Positions 8,442 through 16,773 of a stretch of DNA of 53,034 bases are shown piece by piece. Every line of letters starts with the position of its first letter. The first letter of the stretch is position 1. The notes beneath the pieces were generated by a model. That model was not told where the DNA came from, ran no database searches, and was given only the letters and a program-made list of their open reading frames with translations. Source of the DNA: Geminicoccaceae bacterium (lineage in GTDB: Bacteria > Pseudomonadota > Alphaproteobacteria > Geminicoccales > Geminicoccaceae); NCBI GenBank assembly GCA_028279345.1, contig JANQNY010000083.1, positions 1 to 53,034 of the forward strand, written 5' to 3'. A program made the translations under genes and the position numbers.

Positions 8442-9983
8442 TTGTCCGTCGCCGCTGCCGCGCCACCGCGCCTCAAGCTGCGCGGCATCACCAAGCGCTT
8501 TCCGGGGACGCTCGCCAACGACGCCGTCGATCTCGTCGTGCGGCCCGGCGAGATCCACGCGCTTTTGGGCGAGAACGGGGCCGGCAAGTCGACGCTCGTC
8601 AAGATCGTCTACGGCCTGTTGGCTGCGGACGCCGGCGAGATCCGCTGGGACGGTAAGCCCGTCAGCATCCAGAGCCCCAATGCCGCGCGGGCGCTCGGTA
8701 TTGCCATGGTGTTCCAGCACTTCTCCTTGTTCGACGCGCTCACCGTGGCCGAGAATGTCGCGTTGGGCCTCCCCGGCAGCCGCAGTGTCGAGGCCTTGGC
8801 GCCCGTCATTCGTGAGGTCGGCGATGCCTATGGCCTGGCGCTCGATCCCGAGCGTCCGGTGCACACCCTCTCGGTCGGCGAGCGCCAACGCATCGAGGTG
8901 GTCCGCGCGCTCCTGCAGGAGCCTCGGCTGCTCGTCATGGACGAGCCCACCTCGGTGCTGACGCCGCAGGAGGTCGAGCGTCTGTTCGAGACCCTGCGAC
9001 GGCTCAGGGACGCGGGCGTTTCGATCCTCTATATCAGTCACAAGCTAGACGAAATCCGCGAGCTTTGTGATCGGGCGACGATCCTGCGCCGCGGTCGCGT
9101 TGTTGCTACCGCCGATCCGCGGGCCGAGACGGCTGCGACGCTGGGGGCGCTGATGGTCGGCGGGACCATCGGCGGAGCCGCGCACCACGCCGGGCCGGCA
9201 TCGGCCGCGGTTCGCCTCGAAGCCCGCGCGTTGACCCTGCCGGCAATGTCGCCGACCGGGACCGGCCTCACGGGCGTCAGCTTCGCCGTTCGCGCCGGGG
9301 AGATCCTGGGTATCGCCGGCGTCGCCGGCAACGGCCAGGGCGAGTTGTTGGCGGCGCTCGGTGGTGAGGTGGCGACACAACCGGCCGATGCGCTCCTGTT
9401 GGACGGCGTTCCCATTGGGGCTCTCGATGTCCGTCGACGCCGCGCGTTGGGCCTCGCCTACGTTCCGGAGGAGCGCGTGGGCCACGGTTCGGTCGGCGAG
9501 CTGCCGCTCACCGACAATGTGCTCCTGTCGGGGCTCAGGGCGCGGGTGATGGGTGCTTTGGGGATGCTCGACCGAGGCGCCACCCGGCGCTACGCGGCCG
9601 AGGTCGTCGCGCGCTTCCAGGTGGCGACGACCGGGATCCAGGCCATCGCGCGGTCGCTCTCCGGCGGCAACCTGCAGAAGTTCCTGATCGGGCGCGAGCT
9701 CATGCAGGGGCCCAAGGTTCTGGTCTGCGGCCAGCCGACGTGGGGCGTGGACGCGGGCGCCGCCGCTGCTGTTCACCAGGCACTCTTCGACCTCGCCAAC
9801 CAGGGTGCGGCGCTGGTGATCGTCTCTCAGGACCTCGACGAGCTGTTCCTGCTCGCGGACCGCATCGCCGTCCTCAACCGTGGGCGGCTTTCGGCACCCA
9901 GGCCAGCCGGCGAGCTCGACGCCGAGGCGGTCGGCCTGCTGATGGGCGGTGTCCACGGGGAGACCCACGATGTGGCGGCTTGA
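8442..9983 (+). CDS. BMP-type (nucleoside-like) ABC importer, ATP-binding protein
   Basis: A 513-residue double ATPase of the sugar/nucleoside (YufO/NupO-like) class. The first domain has Walker A GENGAGKST (about 43-51), signature LSVGERQRIEVVRAL and Walker B LLVMDEPTSVLTP. The second has the degenerate P-loop usual for this class (AGVAGNGQGELLAAL) and signature LSGGNLQKFLIGREL. It energises uptake through the two permeases that follow. I start it at TTG 8442, with AGGAG six bases upstream; in-frame codons back to 8373 add sequence resembling no family member. The next gene overlaps its end by 14 bases. The substrate class is inferred from family only; no binding protein gene is adjacent. 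Confidence 0.9.
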   Translation: MSVAAAAPPRLKLRGITKRFPGTLANDAVDLVVRPGEIHALLGENGAGKSTLVKIVYGLLAADAGEIRWDGKPVSIQSPNAARALGIAMVFQHFSLFDALTVAENVALGLPGSRSVEALAPVIREVGDAYGLALDPERPVHTLSVGERQRIEVVRALLQEPRLLVMDEPTSVLTPQEVERLFETLRRLRDAGVSILYISHKLDEIRELCDRATILRRGRVVATADPRAETAATLGALMVGGTIGGAAHHAGPASAAVRLEARALTLPAMSPTGTGLTGVSFAVRAGEILGIAGVAGNGQGELLAALGGEVATQPADALLLDGVPIGALDVRRRRALGLAYVPEERVGHGSVGELPLTDNVLLSGLRARVMGALGMLDRGATRRYAAEVVARFQVATTGIQAIARSLSGGNLQKFLIGRELMQGPKVLVCGQPTWGVDAGAAAAVHQALFDLANQGAALVIVSQDLDELFLLADRIAVLNRGRLSAPRPAGELDAEAVGLLMGGVHGETHDVAA

Positions 9984-11037
9984 GCAGCGGTCCGCGCCGT
10001 CGGTGCCGATGCAGGTGGCAACGCCGTTCATCGCGCTGGCCGCCAGTGTCATCGCCGGCGGCGTGCTGTTCACGGCACTGGGCCATCCGCCGTTGCCGGC
10101 CCTCTACGCCTTCTTCATCGGCCCGGTCACGACGAGCTACGGGCTCGCCGAGCTCGCGGTAAAGGCGACGCCGCTGATCCTCTGCGCGATCGGGCTTGCC
10201 ATCGGGTTTCGGGCGGGCGTCTGGAACATCGGCGCCGAGGGCCAGCTCACACTCGGCGCCGTCTGCGGTGGCGGGCTCGCTGCGATGGTCTTCTATGACG
10301 CGTCGGGCGTCTGGCTCCTGCCGCTCATGTTGCTCGCGGGCGCCGCGGCGGGCCTCCTCTGGGCCGCGATACCCGCCTTCTTGAGAACGCGCTTCGGGGT
10401 CAACGAGATCCTCGTGAGCCTGATGCTCACCTACGTGGCCTTGCTTGCGCTGAGTGCCCTGGTCCACGGGCCGTGGCGCGACCCGACCGGCTTCAACTTT
10501 CCAGAATCGCGCTTCTTCCCGCCCGACGCAACGATGCCGCTGATCCTCGCCGGCACGCGGCTGCATCTGGGTTTTCCCCTGGCTCTCCTGGTTGCGCTCA
10601 TCGCTTGGTACGCGCTCGCGCGGACCATCCTTGGCTTTCAGCTCGACGTCGCGGGCCTGGCGCCGCGGGCCGCCCGGTTTGCGGGCTTCCATCCCGAGCG
10701 TACGGTCTGGCTCGTCTTCCTGGTGAGCGGGGCGCTCGCCGGGCTCGCGGGCGTGATCGAGGTCACGGGTCCGGTGGGTGGCCAGCTCGTGCCGGTGATC
10801 TCTCCGGGCTACGGCTTCACGGCCATCATCGTGGCGTTTCTCGGTCGGCTGCACCCGGTCGGGATCGTCCTCGCGGCGCTGGTCGTGGCGCTTTCCTATC
10901 TGGGCGGCGAGAACGCGCAGATCACCGAAGGTCTGCCCCAGGCGGTGACAGGGGTGTTTCAGGGCTTTCTCCTGTTCTTCCTGCTCGCGGCCGACGTCCT
11001 GGTGCGCTTTCGGCTACGCCGCGTGGCGCACGCATGA
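9970..11037 (+). CDS. BMP-type ABC importer permease, subunit 1 (YufP-like)
   Basis: A 355-residue inner-membrane permease of the BPD_transp_2 (branched-chain amino acid/sugar/nucleoside) family. Many hydrophobic helices are visible, with family segments PLILCAIGLAIGFRAGVWNIGAEGQ (split near 60-85), RTRFGVNEILVSLMLTYVALL (about 135-155) and SPGYGFTAIIVAFLGRLHPVGI (about 275-300). ATG 9970 has GGGGAG eight bases upstream; a GTG at 9949 is possible but less well placed. It overlaps the ATPase gene and shares ATGA with the second permease, so the three are one translationally coupled operon. Confidence 0.9.
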   Translation: MWRLEQRSAPSVPMQVATPFIALAASVIAGGVLFTALGHPPLPALYAFFIGPVTTSYGLAELAVKATPLILCAIGLAIGFRAGVWNIGAEGQLTLGAVCGGGLAAMVFYDASGVWLLPLMLLAGAAAGLLWAAIPAFLRTRFGVNEILVSLMLTYVALLALSALVHGPWRDPTGFNFPESRFFPPDATMPLILAGTRLHLGFPLALLVALIAWYALARTILGFQLDVAGLAPRAARFAGFHPERTVWLVFLVSGALAGLAGVIEVTGPVGGQLVPVISPGYGFTAIIVAFLGRLHPVGIVLAALVVALSYLGGENAQITEGLPQAVTGVFQGFLLFFLLAADVLVRFRLRRVAHA

Positions 11038-11963
11038 TGGATGCGGCGATCCTGGCCTCGGTACTGGCGACGGTGATCGCCGCTGCGACACCGTTGCTGT
11101 TCGCCGCGCTGGGTGAGCTGGTCACGGAGAAGTCGGGCGTCCTCAACCTCGGTGTCGAGGGGATGATGCTCGTCGGTGCGGTGACCGCCTTCGCCATCGC
11201 CGTCGTTACCGGCAACCTCCATGTCGGCGTGCTCGGCGGCGCCCTGGCGGGCGCGCTGATGGCGCTCTTGTTCGGGGTTCTGACCCTGACGCTGATGGCG
11301 AACCAGGTGGCCTGCGGCCTAGCGCTGACGATCTTCGGCATCGGGCTCTCGGCGCTGTTGGGCGACAGCTTCGTGGGCATTCCGCTCGACGGTCTGCCGG
11401 AGCTGGACATCGCGGGGCTCACCGACATCCCCATGCTGGGGACCGTCCTCTTCAGCCACGACCTGCTGGTCTATCTGGGCATCGCGATGGTGCCGCTCAC
11501 CGCCTTATTCCTCACGCGCACCCGCTGGGGCCTGGTCCTCAGGGCGGTCGGCGAGAACCACGAGGCGGCGCATGGTCTCGGCTATTCGGTCATCCCCATC
11601 CGCTATGCGGCGGTGGCGTTCGGGGGTGCCATGGCCGGCATTGGTGGTGCCTATCTTTCTGTGGCCTACACGCCCATGTGGGTCGAGGAGATGACCGCCG
11701 GCCGCGGCTGGATCGCGCTTGCGCTGGTGGTCTTCGCCGCCTGGCGACCCTGGCGCCTGCTCTTGGGCGCCTACCTCTTCGGCGGCGTCTCGATCCTCCA
11801 GCTCTACGCCCAGGGTGGCGCGCTCTTCGACGTGCCCTCCCAGGTCCTCGCGATGCTCCCCTATCTGGCGACGATCGTGGTGCTCACCGTGCTCTCCAGC
11901 CGGGGCGTCAGGGCGTTGCTCGCAGCGCCGGCATGCCTGGGGAAGCCGTTCCATGCGGCGTGA
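11034..11963 (+). CDS. BMP-type ABC importer permease, subunit 2 (YufQ-like)
   Basis: A 309-residue partner permease of the same family, beginning MMDAAILASVLATVIAAATP at the ATGATGG that overlaps the previous stop. Diagnostic segments are GELVTEKSGVLNLGVEGMML (about 25-44), a middle GIPLDGLPELDIAGLTDIP loop, and LVLRAVGENHEAAHGLGYSV (about 165-184), the EAA-like cytoplasmic loop that contacts the ATPase. With the first permease it should form the heterodimeric channel. The operon ends here: the next gene, 43 bases on, is hicA with its own apparent promoter. Confidence 0.9.
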   Translation: MMDAAILASVLATVIAAATPLLFAALGELVTEKSGVLNLGVEGMMLVGAVTAFAIAVVTGNLHVGVLGGALAGALMALLFGVLTLTLMANQVACGLALTIFGIGLSALLGDSFVGIPLDGLPELDIAGLTDIPMLGTVLFSHDLLVYLGIAMVPLTALFLTRTRWGLVLRAVGENHEAAHGLGYSVIPIRYAAVAFGGAMAGIGGAYLSVAYTPMWVEEMTAGRGWIALALVVFAAWRPWRLLLGAYLFGGVSILQLYAQGGALFDVPSQVLAMLPYLATIVVLTVLSSRGVRALLAAPACLGKPFHAA

Positions 11964-11972
11964 CGACGGTGC

Positions 11973-12001
11973 TTGCAAATCCTGCTAGCGTCAACGATAG
12001 T
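11973..12001 (+). promoter_or_regulatory. Candidate sigma-70 promoter of hicAB, possibly leaderless
   Basis: TTGCAA (11973-11978) and GATAGT (11996-12001) are separated by exactly 17 bases, each matching the housekeeping consensus at four of six positions. The hicA ATG begins at 12007, six bases after the -10 element, and no Shine-Dalgarno sequence precedes it. A transcript starting at the usual distance would begin at or next to the ATG. Confidence 0.4.
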
Positions 12002-12006
12002 TCGAC

Positions 12007-12261
12007 ATGAACAGCCGGCATCGCCGTACGCTGATCGCAATCTTCAGGGACCCAGTGTCCGCGACCATCCCTTGGGTCGATGTCGAAGCGCTACTCATTG
12101 CTGTCGGCTGCCGGGTTGTGGAGGGACGCGGCTCACGCGTGCGCTTCGAGAAGGACGACGTGGTGCTGACCATCCACCGGCCGGACCCGGCGAAGGAAGC
12201 TAGGCGTTACCACATCAGGGACGTGCGCGTTCTCTTGACGCGCCTCGGAGTTGAGCCATGA
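12007..12261 (+). CDS. hicA: HicA-type toxin (mRNA interferase)
   Basis: An 84-residue protein of the HicA family, small basic proteins with a double-stranded-RNA-binding-like fold that cleave mRNA. The core reads WVDVEALLIAVGCRVVEGRG, then SRVRFEKDDVVLTIHRPDP, then a C-terminal RYHIRDVRVLLTRLGV helix. The catalytic histidine of this subgroup is probably in LTIHRP (about residue 57). The start lacks a Shine-Dalgarno sequence but sits immediately after a promoter-like element. It shares ATGA with hicB, the standard toxin-antitoxin coupling. Confidence 0.88.
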   Translation: MNSRHRRTLIAIFRDPVSATIPWVDVEALLIAVGCRVVEGRGSRVRFEKDDVVLTIHRPDPAKEARRYHIRDVRVLLTRLGVEP

Positions 12262-12599
12262 AGGGACTCACCTATGAAGGCCATACTGCGCGGATCGAGT
12301 TCGATGCCGAGGACGAGATTTTCGTGGGCCACCTTACCGGCATTGACGACATCGTCGGCTTCCATGCGGACAATGTGGCAGACCTCAAAGAGGCGTTCAT
12401 CGAGGCGGTTGAGGACTATCTCGAGACCTGCGCCAAGATCGGCAAAGCGCCCGAGCGCGCATACAGCGGCAAGCTGATGCTCCGCGTCGACCCTGAGGTG
12501 CACGCCAAGGCGGCCCGCGCCGCAGAGCTGGCGGGTGTCAGCCTCAATAGCTGGGGCGAGAAGGCGCTCAGGCGGGCGGCCGAGGAAACGGTCGGCTGA
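12258..12599 (+). CDS. hicB: HicB-type antitoxin
   Basis: A 113-residue HicB family antitoxin. The N-terminal partially degraded RNase-H-like domain (about 1-60) has YEGHTARIEFDAEDEIFVGHL and the acidic IGFHADNVADLKEAF-like helix typical of the family. The C-terminal part (about 72-110, LMLRVDPEVHAKAARAAELA then GVSLNSWGEKALRRA) is a ribbon-helix-helix DNA-binding domain. HicB should neutralise HicA and autoregulate the pair through that domain. The start overlaps the hicA stop by four bases. Toxin-antitoxin pairs are mobile, but nothing else around it looks like a mobile element. Confidence 0.9.
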   Translation: MKGLTYEGHTARIEFDAEDEIFVGHLTGIDDIVGFHADNVADLKEAFIEAVEDYLETCAKIGKAPERAYSGKLMLRVDPEVHAKAARAAELAGVSLNSWGEKALRRAAEETVG

Positions 12600-12707
12600 G
12601 GTCGGGTTCGGCCGCAGGTAAGTCGGTTGTTGTGCTCGTGATCGGTCGGGTAGCCTTTCACTTGTGTTCTCCAAGGTAATCATGCGCTTCACGGGGGCTC
12701 AAGCCGC

Positions 12708-13463
12708 ATGGATCTCAAGGAAGAGGCCGCGCTCGGGGCCGCGGTTCGCGAGCATTGGTACTATGTGTCCAAGGCTGGGATGCTGGCGCGGTCGGTGGGC
12801 GCGTGCCGTGAGGTGCTGGATGTTGGCGCCGGCTCGGGGTTCTTCAGCCGCTGGCTCGTGAGCCATGGCCTAGTCGAGCGGGCCGTCTGCGTCGATCCCG
12901 GCTATCCCGAAGACCACGACGAGACCGAGAACGGCCGCCCTGTCCTGTTTCGCCGCGAGGTGCCGCGCAGCGACGCCGACCTCGTGCTGCTGATGGACGT
13001 ACTGGAACATGTCGACGACGACGTCGCGCTCCTGGCCGACGTCCTGAACCGTGTCGAAGGCGGCACACGCGTCTTGATCACCGTGCCGGCGTTCAAGTTC
13101 ATTTGGAGTGCCCACGACGATTTTCTCGAGCATCGAAGGCGCTACACGCTGGCGCAGTTGCGCGAGGCGGCGACGAGCGCGGGGCTCACCAACCTTCAAG
13201 GCCACTACTATTTCGGCGCGATCTTTCCGGTCGCGGTCGCGCAGCGGCTCGCGACACGCGGCCGTGCGGCGACCTCCTCCGACATGAAGCCACAGCCCGC
13301 TTGGCTCAACGCCGCGCTCAAGCTCGTCTGCCGCAGCGAGCAGCCGGTTATGCGCTGGAACCGTCTCGCGGGGTTGACTGTCGTCCTGATGGGCGAGGCT
13401 CCGGCCGGCCGCGCGCCAGCGGTGAGCACGCCTGCGGAGGCGGCGGCCGCGGTCACAGCCTAG
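12708..13463 (+). CDS. Class I SAM-dependent methyltransferase
   Basis: A 251-residue soluble methyltransferase. Motif I is LDVGAGSGFF (about 37-46), followed by the acidic VCVDPGYP end of strand 2 and the post-motif DLVLLMDVLEHVDDDVALLA (about 89-108), typical of Methyltransf_11/23 enzymes. The later part has RVLITVPAFKFIWSAHDDFLEHRRRYTLAQL split around 124-155, the variable substrate region. The opening DLKEEAALGAAVREHWYYVSKA resembles a subgroup often found beside glycosyltransferases or lipid-linked sugar genes; substrate unknown. The start ATG has only a weak GGGGG upstream. Monocistronic by spacing. Confidence 0.85.
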   Translation: MDLKEEAALGAAVREHWYYVSKAGMLARSVGACREVLDVGAGSGFFSRWLVSHGLVERAVCVDPGYPEDHDETENGRPVLFRREVPRSDADLVLLMDVLEHVDDDVALLADVLNRVEGGTRVLITVPAFKFIWSAHDDFLEHRRRYTLAQLREAATSAGLTNLQGHYYFGAIFPVAVAQRLATRGRAATSSDMKPQPAWLNAALKLVCRSEQPVMRWNRLAGLTVVLMGEAPAGRAPAVSTPAEAAAAVTA

Positions 13464-13621
13464 GCCCTGGAGATGCCGCGCCGACGCGGTCGAGCGGTGC
13501 GTTCCGCGAGGCTTGCCGAGCAGACGTCGTCCACCTTCCGGCTCGCGTGCGATCGGCGGCGACACCACACTCCGGACTACGGCCAGCTGCACATACGGCT
13601 GCGCCCCGGGGGAGTTCCGCC

Positions 13622-14167
13622 ATGCCTCACCTGCCTTCGCTTCCTGACGACGCCAGCCTGCTCGATGTCTTCCGCCTGCAGCCAGACGTCGGGGCGCCGC
13701 TTTTGGCGCTGCACGAGGCGGTGATGCGCGCACCATCGCGGTTCACGCCGGCCGAACGCGAGGCACTCGCCGCCTTCGTCTCCACGCTCAACGCCTGCGG
13801 CTACTGCCAAGGCGTTCACAGCGAGGCCGCGCGTCACCTCGACGGGGGCGATGCGGCGCTCGACGCCTACTGCGTGGCGCCGCCGGCGGAAAACCCCAAG
13901 CTCGCGCCCGTGCTCGGCTATGTCGCCCAGCTCACGACGGCCCCGGCCGGTGTCGAACAAGCCCATGTGCAGCGCATCCTCGATGCCGGCTGGGACGAGG
14001 ATGCGGTGGCCTATGCGCGCATGGTGGCGTCGCCCTACGCCTTCATGAACCGGCTCGTCGAAGGCCACGGGATCGGGGTCACCGACGCCTACGCCAAGAC
14101 GGGCGGCAAGCGCCTCGCCGACATCGGCTATGCGGGCCTCGCGCGGCTGGTCTCCAGCGACAGGTGA
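13622..14167 (+). CDS. AhpD-like / carboxymuconolactone decarboxylase family protein
   Basis: A 181-residue all-helical protein of the AhpD-like superfamily. The peroxidase-type active site is intact: CGYCQGVH, giving a CxxC pair at C59/C62 with H66, preceded by the usual TPAEREALAAFVSTLNA helix. Family members are alkylhydroperoxidase or peroxidase-like oxidoreductases. The C-terminal half (about 95-180) is a second helical repeat ending KTGGKRLADIGYAGLARLV. ATG 13622 has GGGGGAG seven bases upstream and starts at the family's usual N-terminus. The function is probably oxidative-stress related, by family only. It converges with the SMP-30-type gene. Confidence 0.85.
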   Translation: MPHLPSLPDDASLLDVFRLQPDVGAPLLALHEAVMRAPSRFTPAEREALAAFVSTLNACGYCQGVHSEAARHLDGGDAALDAYCVAPPAENPKLAPVLGYVAQLTTAPAGVEQAHVQRILDAGWDEDAVAYARMVASPYAFMNRLVEGHGIGVTDAYAKTGGKRLADIGYAGLARLVSSDR

Positions 14168-14186
14168 GCCCGCTCGCGGCCCGCGC

Positions 14187-14212
14187 ACGACGGAGCGGCA
14201 AGGAGCCGTCGT
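14187..14212. terminator. Weak inverted repeat between convergent genes
   Basis: ACGACGG (14187-14193) pairs perfectly with CCGTCGT (14206-14212) across a 12-base loop. It lies between the ends of the AhpD-like gene and the SMP-30-type gene and could stop transcription from both sides. There is no T tract on either side, so this is a tentative call. Confidence 0.25.
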
Positions 14213-15129
14213 CAGTAGGTCTTGGCGCCGTTGACGGCCAACCGGACGCCGTAGAGCGAGCTTGTGGCGGTGACCAGGAGCCAGTTGCGCCGGTGACCGG
14301 CAAAGCAGAGATTGGCGACGCGCTCGGGCACGAGGACCTTTCCTAAGAGCGTGCCGTCTGGGGCGAGGCAATGGACGCCGTCGGCGGCGCTCGTCCAGAT
14401 GCGGCCCTCGGTATCGAGGCGGAAGCCGTCATAGACGCCTGCTTCGCAAATGGCGATGACGCCGCCGCCGCCAAGCGAGCCGTCGTCGCGGACGTCGAAG
14501 GCGCGGAGGTGGTGCGGGCCCTCGTCGATGGCCGTGGCACCGCTGTCGGCGACGTAGAGCGTCCGTTCGTCGGGCGAGAAGGCGAGCCCGTTCGGGCGGA
14601 CGAAGTCGTCCGCGACGACCCGGAGCGTGCCGTCCCGCGGGTCGAGCCGGAAGACGTAGTCGCCGCCAAGTTCGCCGTCCGCCTTTAGGCCTTCGTAGTC
14701 GCTGTCGATGCCGTAGCTCGGGTCGGTGAACCAGATCGTGCCGTCCGACTTGACGACGACGTCGTTCGGGCTGTTGAGCCGCTTCGCCTCGAAGCGACTG
14801 GCGAGGACCGTGATCGTGCCGTCGGGTTCGGTGCGGGTGACTTGGCGCGTACCGTGCTCGCAGGAGACGAGACGTCCTTGACGGTCGACGGTGTTGCCGT
14901 TGGTGAAACGCTCCTGGCCTTGGCGCAGCACGCCCGCCTGGCCCGTGGTCGCATCGAAGCGCAGAAGGCGGTCGTTTGGGATGTCGGAGAAGACGAGGCT
15001 CTGCAGCGCCTCGAACCAGGCCGGACCCTCCGTCCAGCGCGCGCCTGTCCACAGGCGTTCGACCTTGGCCGAGGTCTTGACGCAGCGCCGGAATACGCGC
15101 TCGACGATGGCGAAGTCCTGCTCGGCCAC
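14212..15129 (-). CDS. SMP-30/gluconolactonase/LRE family hydrolase
   Basis: A 305-residue six-bladed beta-propeller of the SMP-30 family; members hydrolyse sugar lactones or organophosphates with one divalent metal. The expected metal-ligand sites are present: E34 in WTEGPAW, the Asn of NSPNDVVV, and the Asp of LYVADSGATA near NGLAFSPDERTL. Repeated blade motifs include FTNGNTVDRQGRLVSCEHGT and IWFTDPSYGI. GTG at 15129 has GGAGGAGGA eight bases upstream. It is 22 bases downstream of the DUF1311-like gene and closes the OppBC operon. A role on a sugar-lactone product of imported material is possible but unproven. Confidence 0.88.
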   Translation of the reverse strand: MAEQDFAIVERVFRRCVKTSAKVERLWTGARWTEGPAWFEALQSLVFSDIPNDRLLRFDATTGQAGVLRQGQERFTNGNTVDRQGRLVSCEHGTRQVTRTEPDGTITVLASRFEAKRLNSPNDVVVKSDGTIWFTDPSYGIDSDYEGLKADGELGGDYVFRLDPRDGTLRVVADDFVRPNGLAFSPDERTLYVADSGATAIDEGPHHLRAFDVRDDGSLGGGGVIAICEAGVYDGFRLDTEGRIWTSAADGVHCLAPDGTLLGKVLVPERVANLCFAGHRRNWLLVTATSSLYGVRLAVNGAKTY

Positions 15130-15151
15130 GGGGCTCGTCCTCCTCCGGCGC

Positions 15152-15634
15152 TCAGAGTGGTGCCTCGCCGATCAGGCCGCGCTCGATGGCCCAGAGGTCG
15201 TCGACCCACTGCGACGTGGTCTCCGCGAGACACAGCATGGCCAAGGGCGGCGCGATCGACGCGTCGTACGTCGTGTAGACGCCGCAGCGCGCGTCGCGCC
15301 ACACCACCCAAGCGGCATCGGCAGCGTCGATGGCGGTGACGCGCTCCGGCGTCTCGTTGGCGCGGAGCGCCATGAGCGCCTGATCGAGCAACCCGTTCCA
15401 CGCCTCGAGCTCGAGCTCCGCGCACAGCGTCATCTCCGCAGGCGTGCCGTTGCTGCCACTGAGGCAGACCTCGCTGAGCTGTCCGAAACAAGTCATGCGC
15501 GCCTCGCTGGTGTGGCCCCCGGCGGCGCCCAGGCAGGCCTCGAGGTAGGTAACGTCCTCGGCACAGGCCGGCGCGCTGAGTAGCGCTAGGACCAGTGCTA
15601 GGCGGGGAACAGCGTGCATCCGCTTGCTCATCAT
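15152..15634 (-). CDS. DUF1311 / LprI-like secreted protein
   Basis: A 160-residue secreted protein with a signal peptide (about 1-25, ending SAPACA) and a mature domain of the lysozyme-inhibitor LprI/DUF1311 type. It shows the spaced cysteines, CAELELEAWNGLLDQALMAL, then AAWVVWRDARCGVY and MLCLAETTSQWVDDLW. Some members of the wider group inhibit lysozyme; most are uncharacterised. The ATGATGA start overlaps the stop of the OppC-type permease, so it is translationally coupled to a transporter, an unusual partner for this family. I am confident of the family and not of the function. Confidence 0.72.
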   Translation of the reverse strand: MMSKRMHAVPRLALVLALLSAPACAEDVTYLEACLGAAGGHTSEARMTCFGQLSEVCLSGSNGTPAEMTLCAELELEAWNGLLDQALMALRANETPERVTAIDAADAAWVVWRDARCGVYTTYDASIAPPLAMLCLAETTSQWVDDLWAIERGLIGEAPL

Positions 15635-16773
15635 CCGTAAGGATCCGCAGCATCTCTCAGGCCGTCACCGACGAAATTGAACGCCAGGACGACGAGGATC
15701 ACCGGGACGACGGGCAGCATCAGCCAGGGATAGAGCGCCACCGCGTTGATGTTCTGCGCTTCGGTCAAGAGTACGCCCCAGGACGTGATCGGCGGCCGCA
15801 GGCCCAAACCGAGGAAAGAGAGCGCCGTCTCGCCCAAGATCATCGAAGGAATGGCGAGCGTCACGCTGGCGATTAGGTGCGAGGCGAAGCTTGGCACCAG
15901 ATGGCGGACGATTACGCGACGCGGGCGGGCGCCCATCAGCACCGCAGCCTGCGCGAAGTCCTCTTCCCGGAGGCTCAAGATCCGCCCGCGCACGGCACGG
16001 GCGAGGCCCGGCCAGTCGACCAGGCCAAGGATCAAAGTGATGCCGAAATAGACCCAGAGCGGATCCCACGAGACCGGCAGCGCCGCCGAGAGCGCCATCC
16101 ACAGAGGAATGACCGGGAAGCTTCGGATCACCTCGATGATCCGCTGGATCACGCTGTCGACGACGCCGCCGAGATAGCCGGCGAGCCCACCAAGTAGCAC
16201 GCCCAGGACGAAGCTGACGGCGACGCCCAGAAGTCCGATGGTGAGGCTGATTCGGGCGCCGTAGAGGATCCTCGACAGCATGTCCCGACCGAGCCGGTCG
16301 GTGCCGAGGAGAAAGACGGTCCCGCCTTCCTTGGGGCAGAACAGGTGAAGATCGCCTTCGACCTGACCCCAGAAGCGATAGGGCTCGCCACGGCAGAACC
16401 AGCGGAGCGGCTGCGGTTCCGTCCGATCGAACTTGTACTCGCGCTCGAGCGTCTCGAGGTTGAGCTCGAAGCTGTAGGGGTAGACGAACGGCCCGACGAG
16501 GCGGCCTTCGTGAAACAGATGGATTGTCTGCGGCGGTGCGTAGACGTGCGCGGCGTTGCGGCTCTCGAGGCCATAGGGCGCCAGGAACTCCGCAACGAGG
16601 ATCGCCGCGTAAAGCGCCAGAAGAAACCAGAACGAGACGACGGCGAGCCGGTGCCGATGAAACCGCCACCAGATCAGCTGCCATTGGGACGCGGTATAGA
16701 ACTGCTCCTGCTCGGCGGTGAGCGGGCGCTCGTCGTCCGGATGGAACGGCTGCGGGTCGACGAAGCGCTTCAT
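15631..16773 (-). CDS. Peptide-type ABC importer permease, OppC-like
   Basis: A 380-residue inner-membrane permease of the OppC/DppC class. TM1 (about 42-66) is followed by a roughly 100-residue periplasmic insertion containing PQTIHLFHEGRLVGPF and RWFCRGEPYRFWG. The segment HLFCPKEGGTVFLLGTDRLG then leads into the BPD_transp_1 domain, with RDMLSRILYGARISLTIGL and the EAA loop QAAVLMGARPRRVIVRHLVP. The long insertion is typical of the subfamily that pairs with about 600-residue binding proteins. ATG 16773 overlaps the OppB-like stop. No binding protein or ATPase lies next to it, but a fused OppDF and a matching binding protein occur at 44.7-48.4 kb. Confidence 0.9.
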   Translation of the reverse strand: MKRFVDPQPFHPDDERPLTAEQEQFYTASQWQLIWWRFHRHRLAVVSFWFLLALYAAILVAEFLAPYGLESRNAAHVYAPPQTIHLFHEGRLVGPFVYPYSFELNLETLEREYKFDRTEPQPLRWFCRGEPYRFWGQVEGDLHLFCPKEGGTVFLLGTDRLGRDMLSRILYGARISLTIGLLGVAVSFVLGVLLGGLAGYLGGVVDSVIQRIIEVIRSFPVIPLWMALSAALPVSWDPLWVYFGITLILGLVDWPGLARAVRGRILSLREEDFAQAAVLMGARPRRVIVRHLVPSFASHLIASVTLAIPSMILGETALSFLGLGLRPPITSWGVLLTEAQNINAVALYPWLMLPVVPVILVVLAFNFVGDGLRDAADPYG

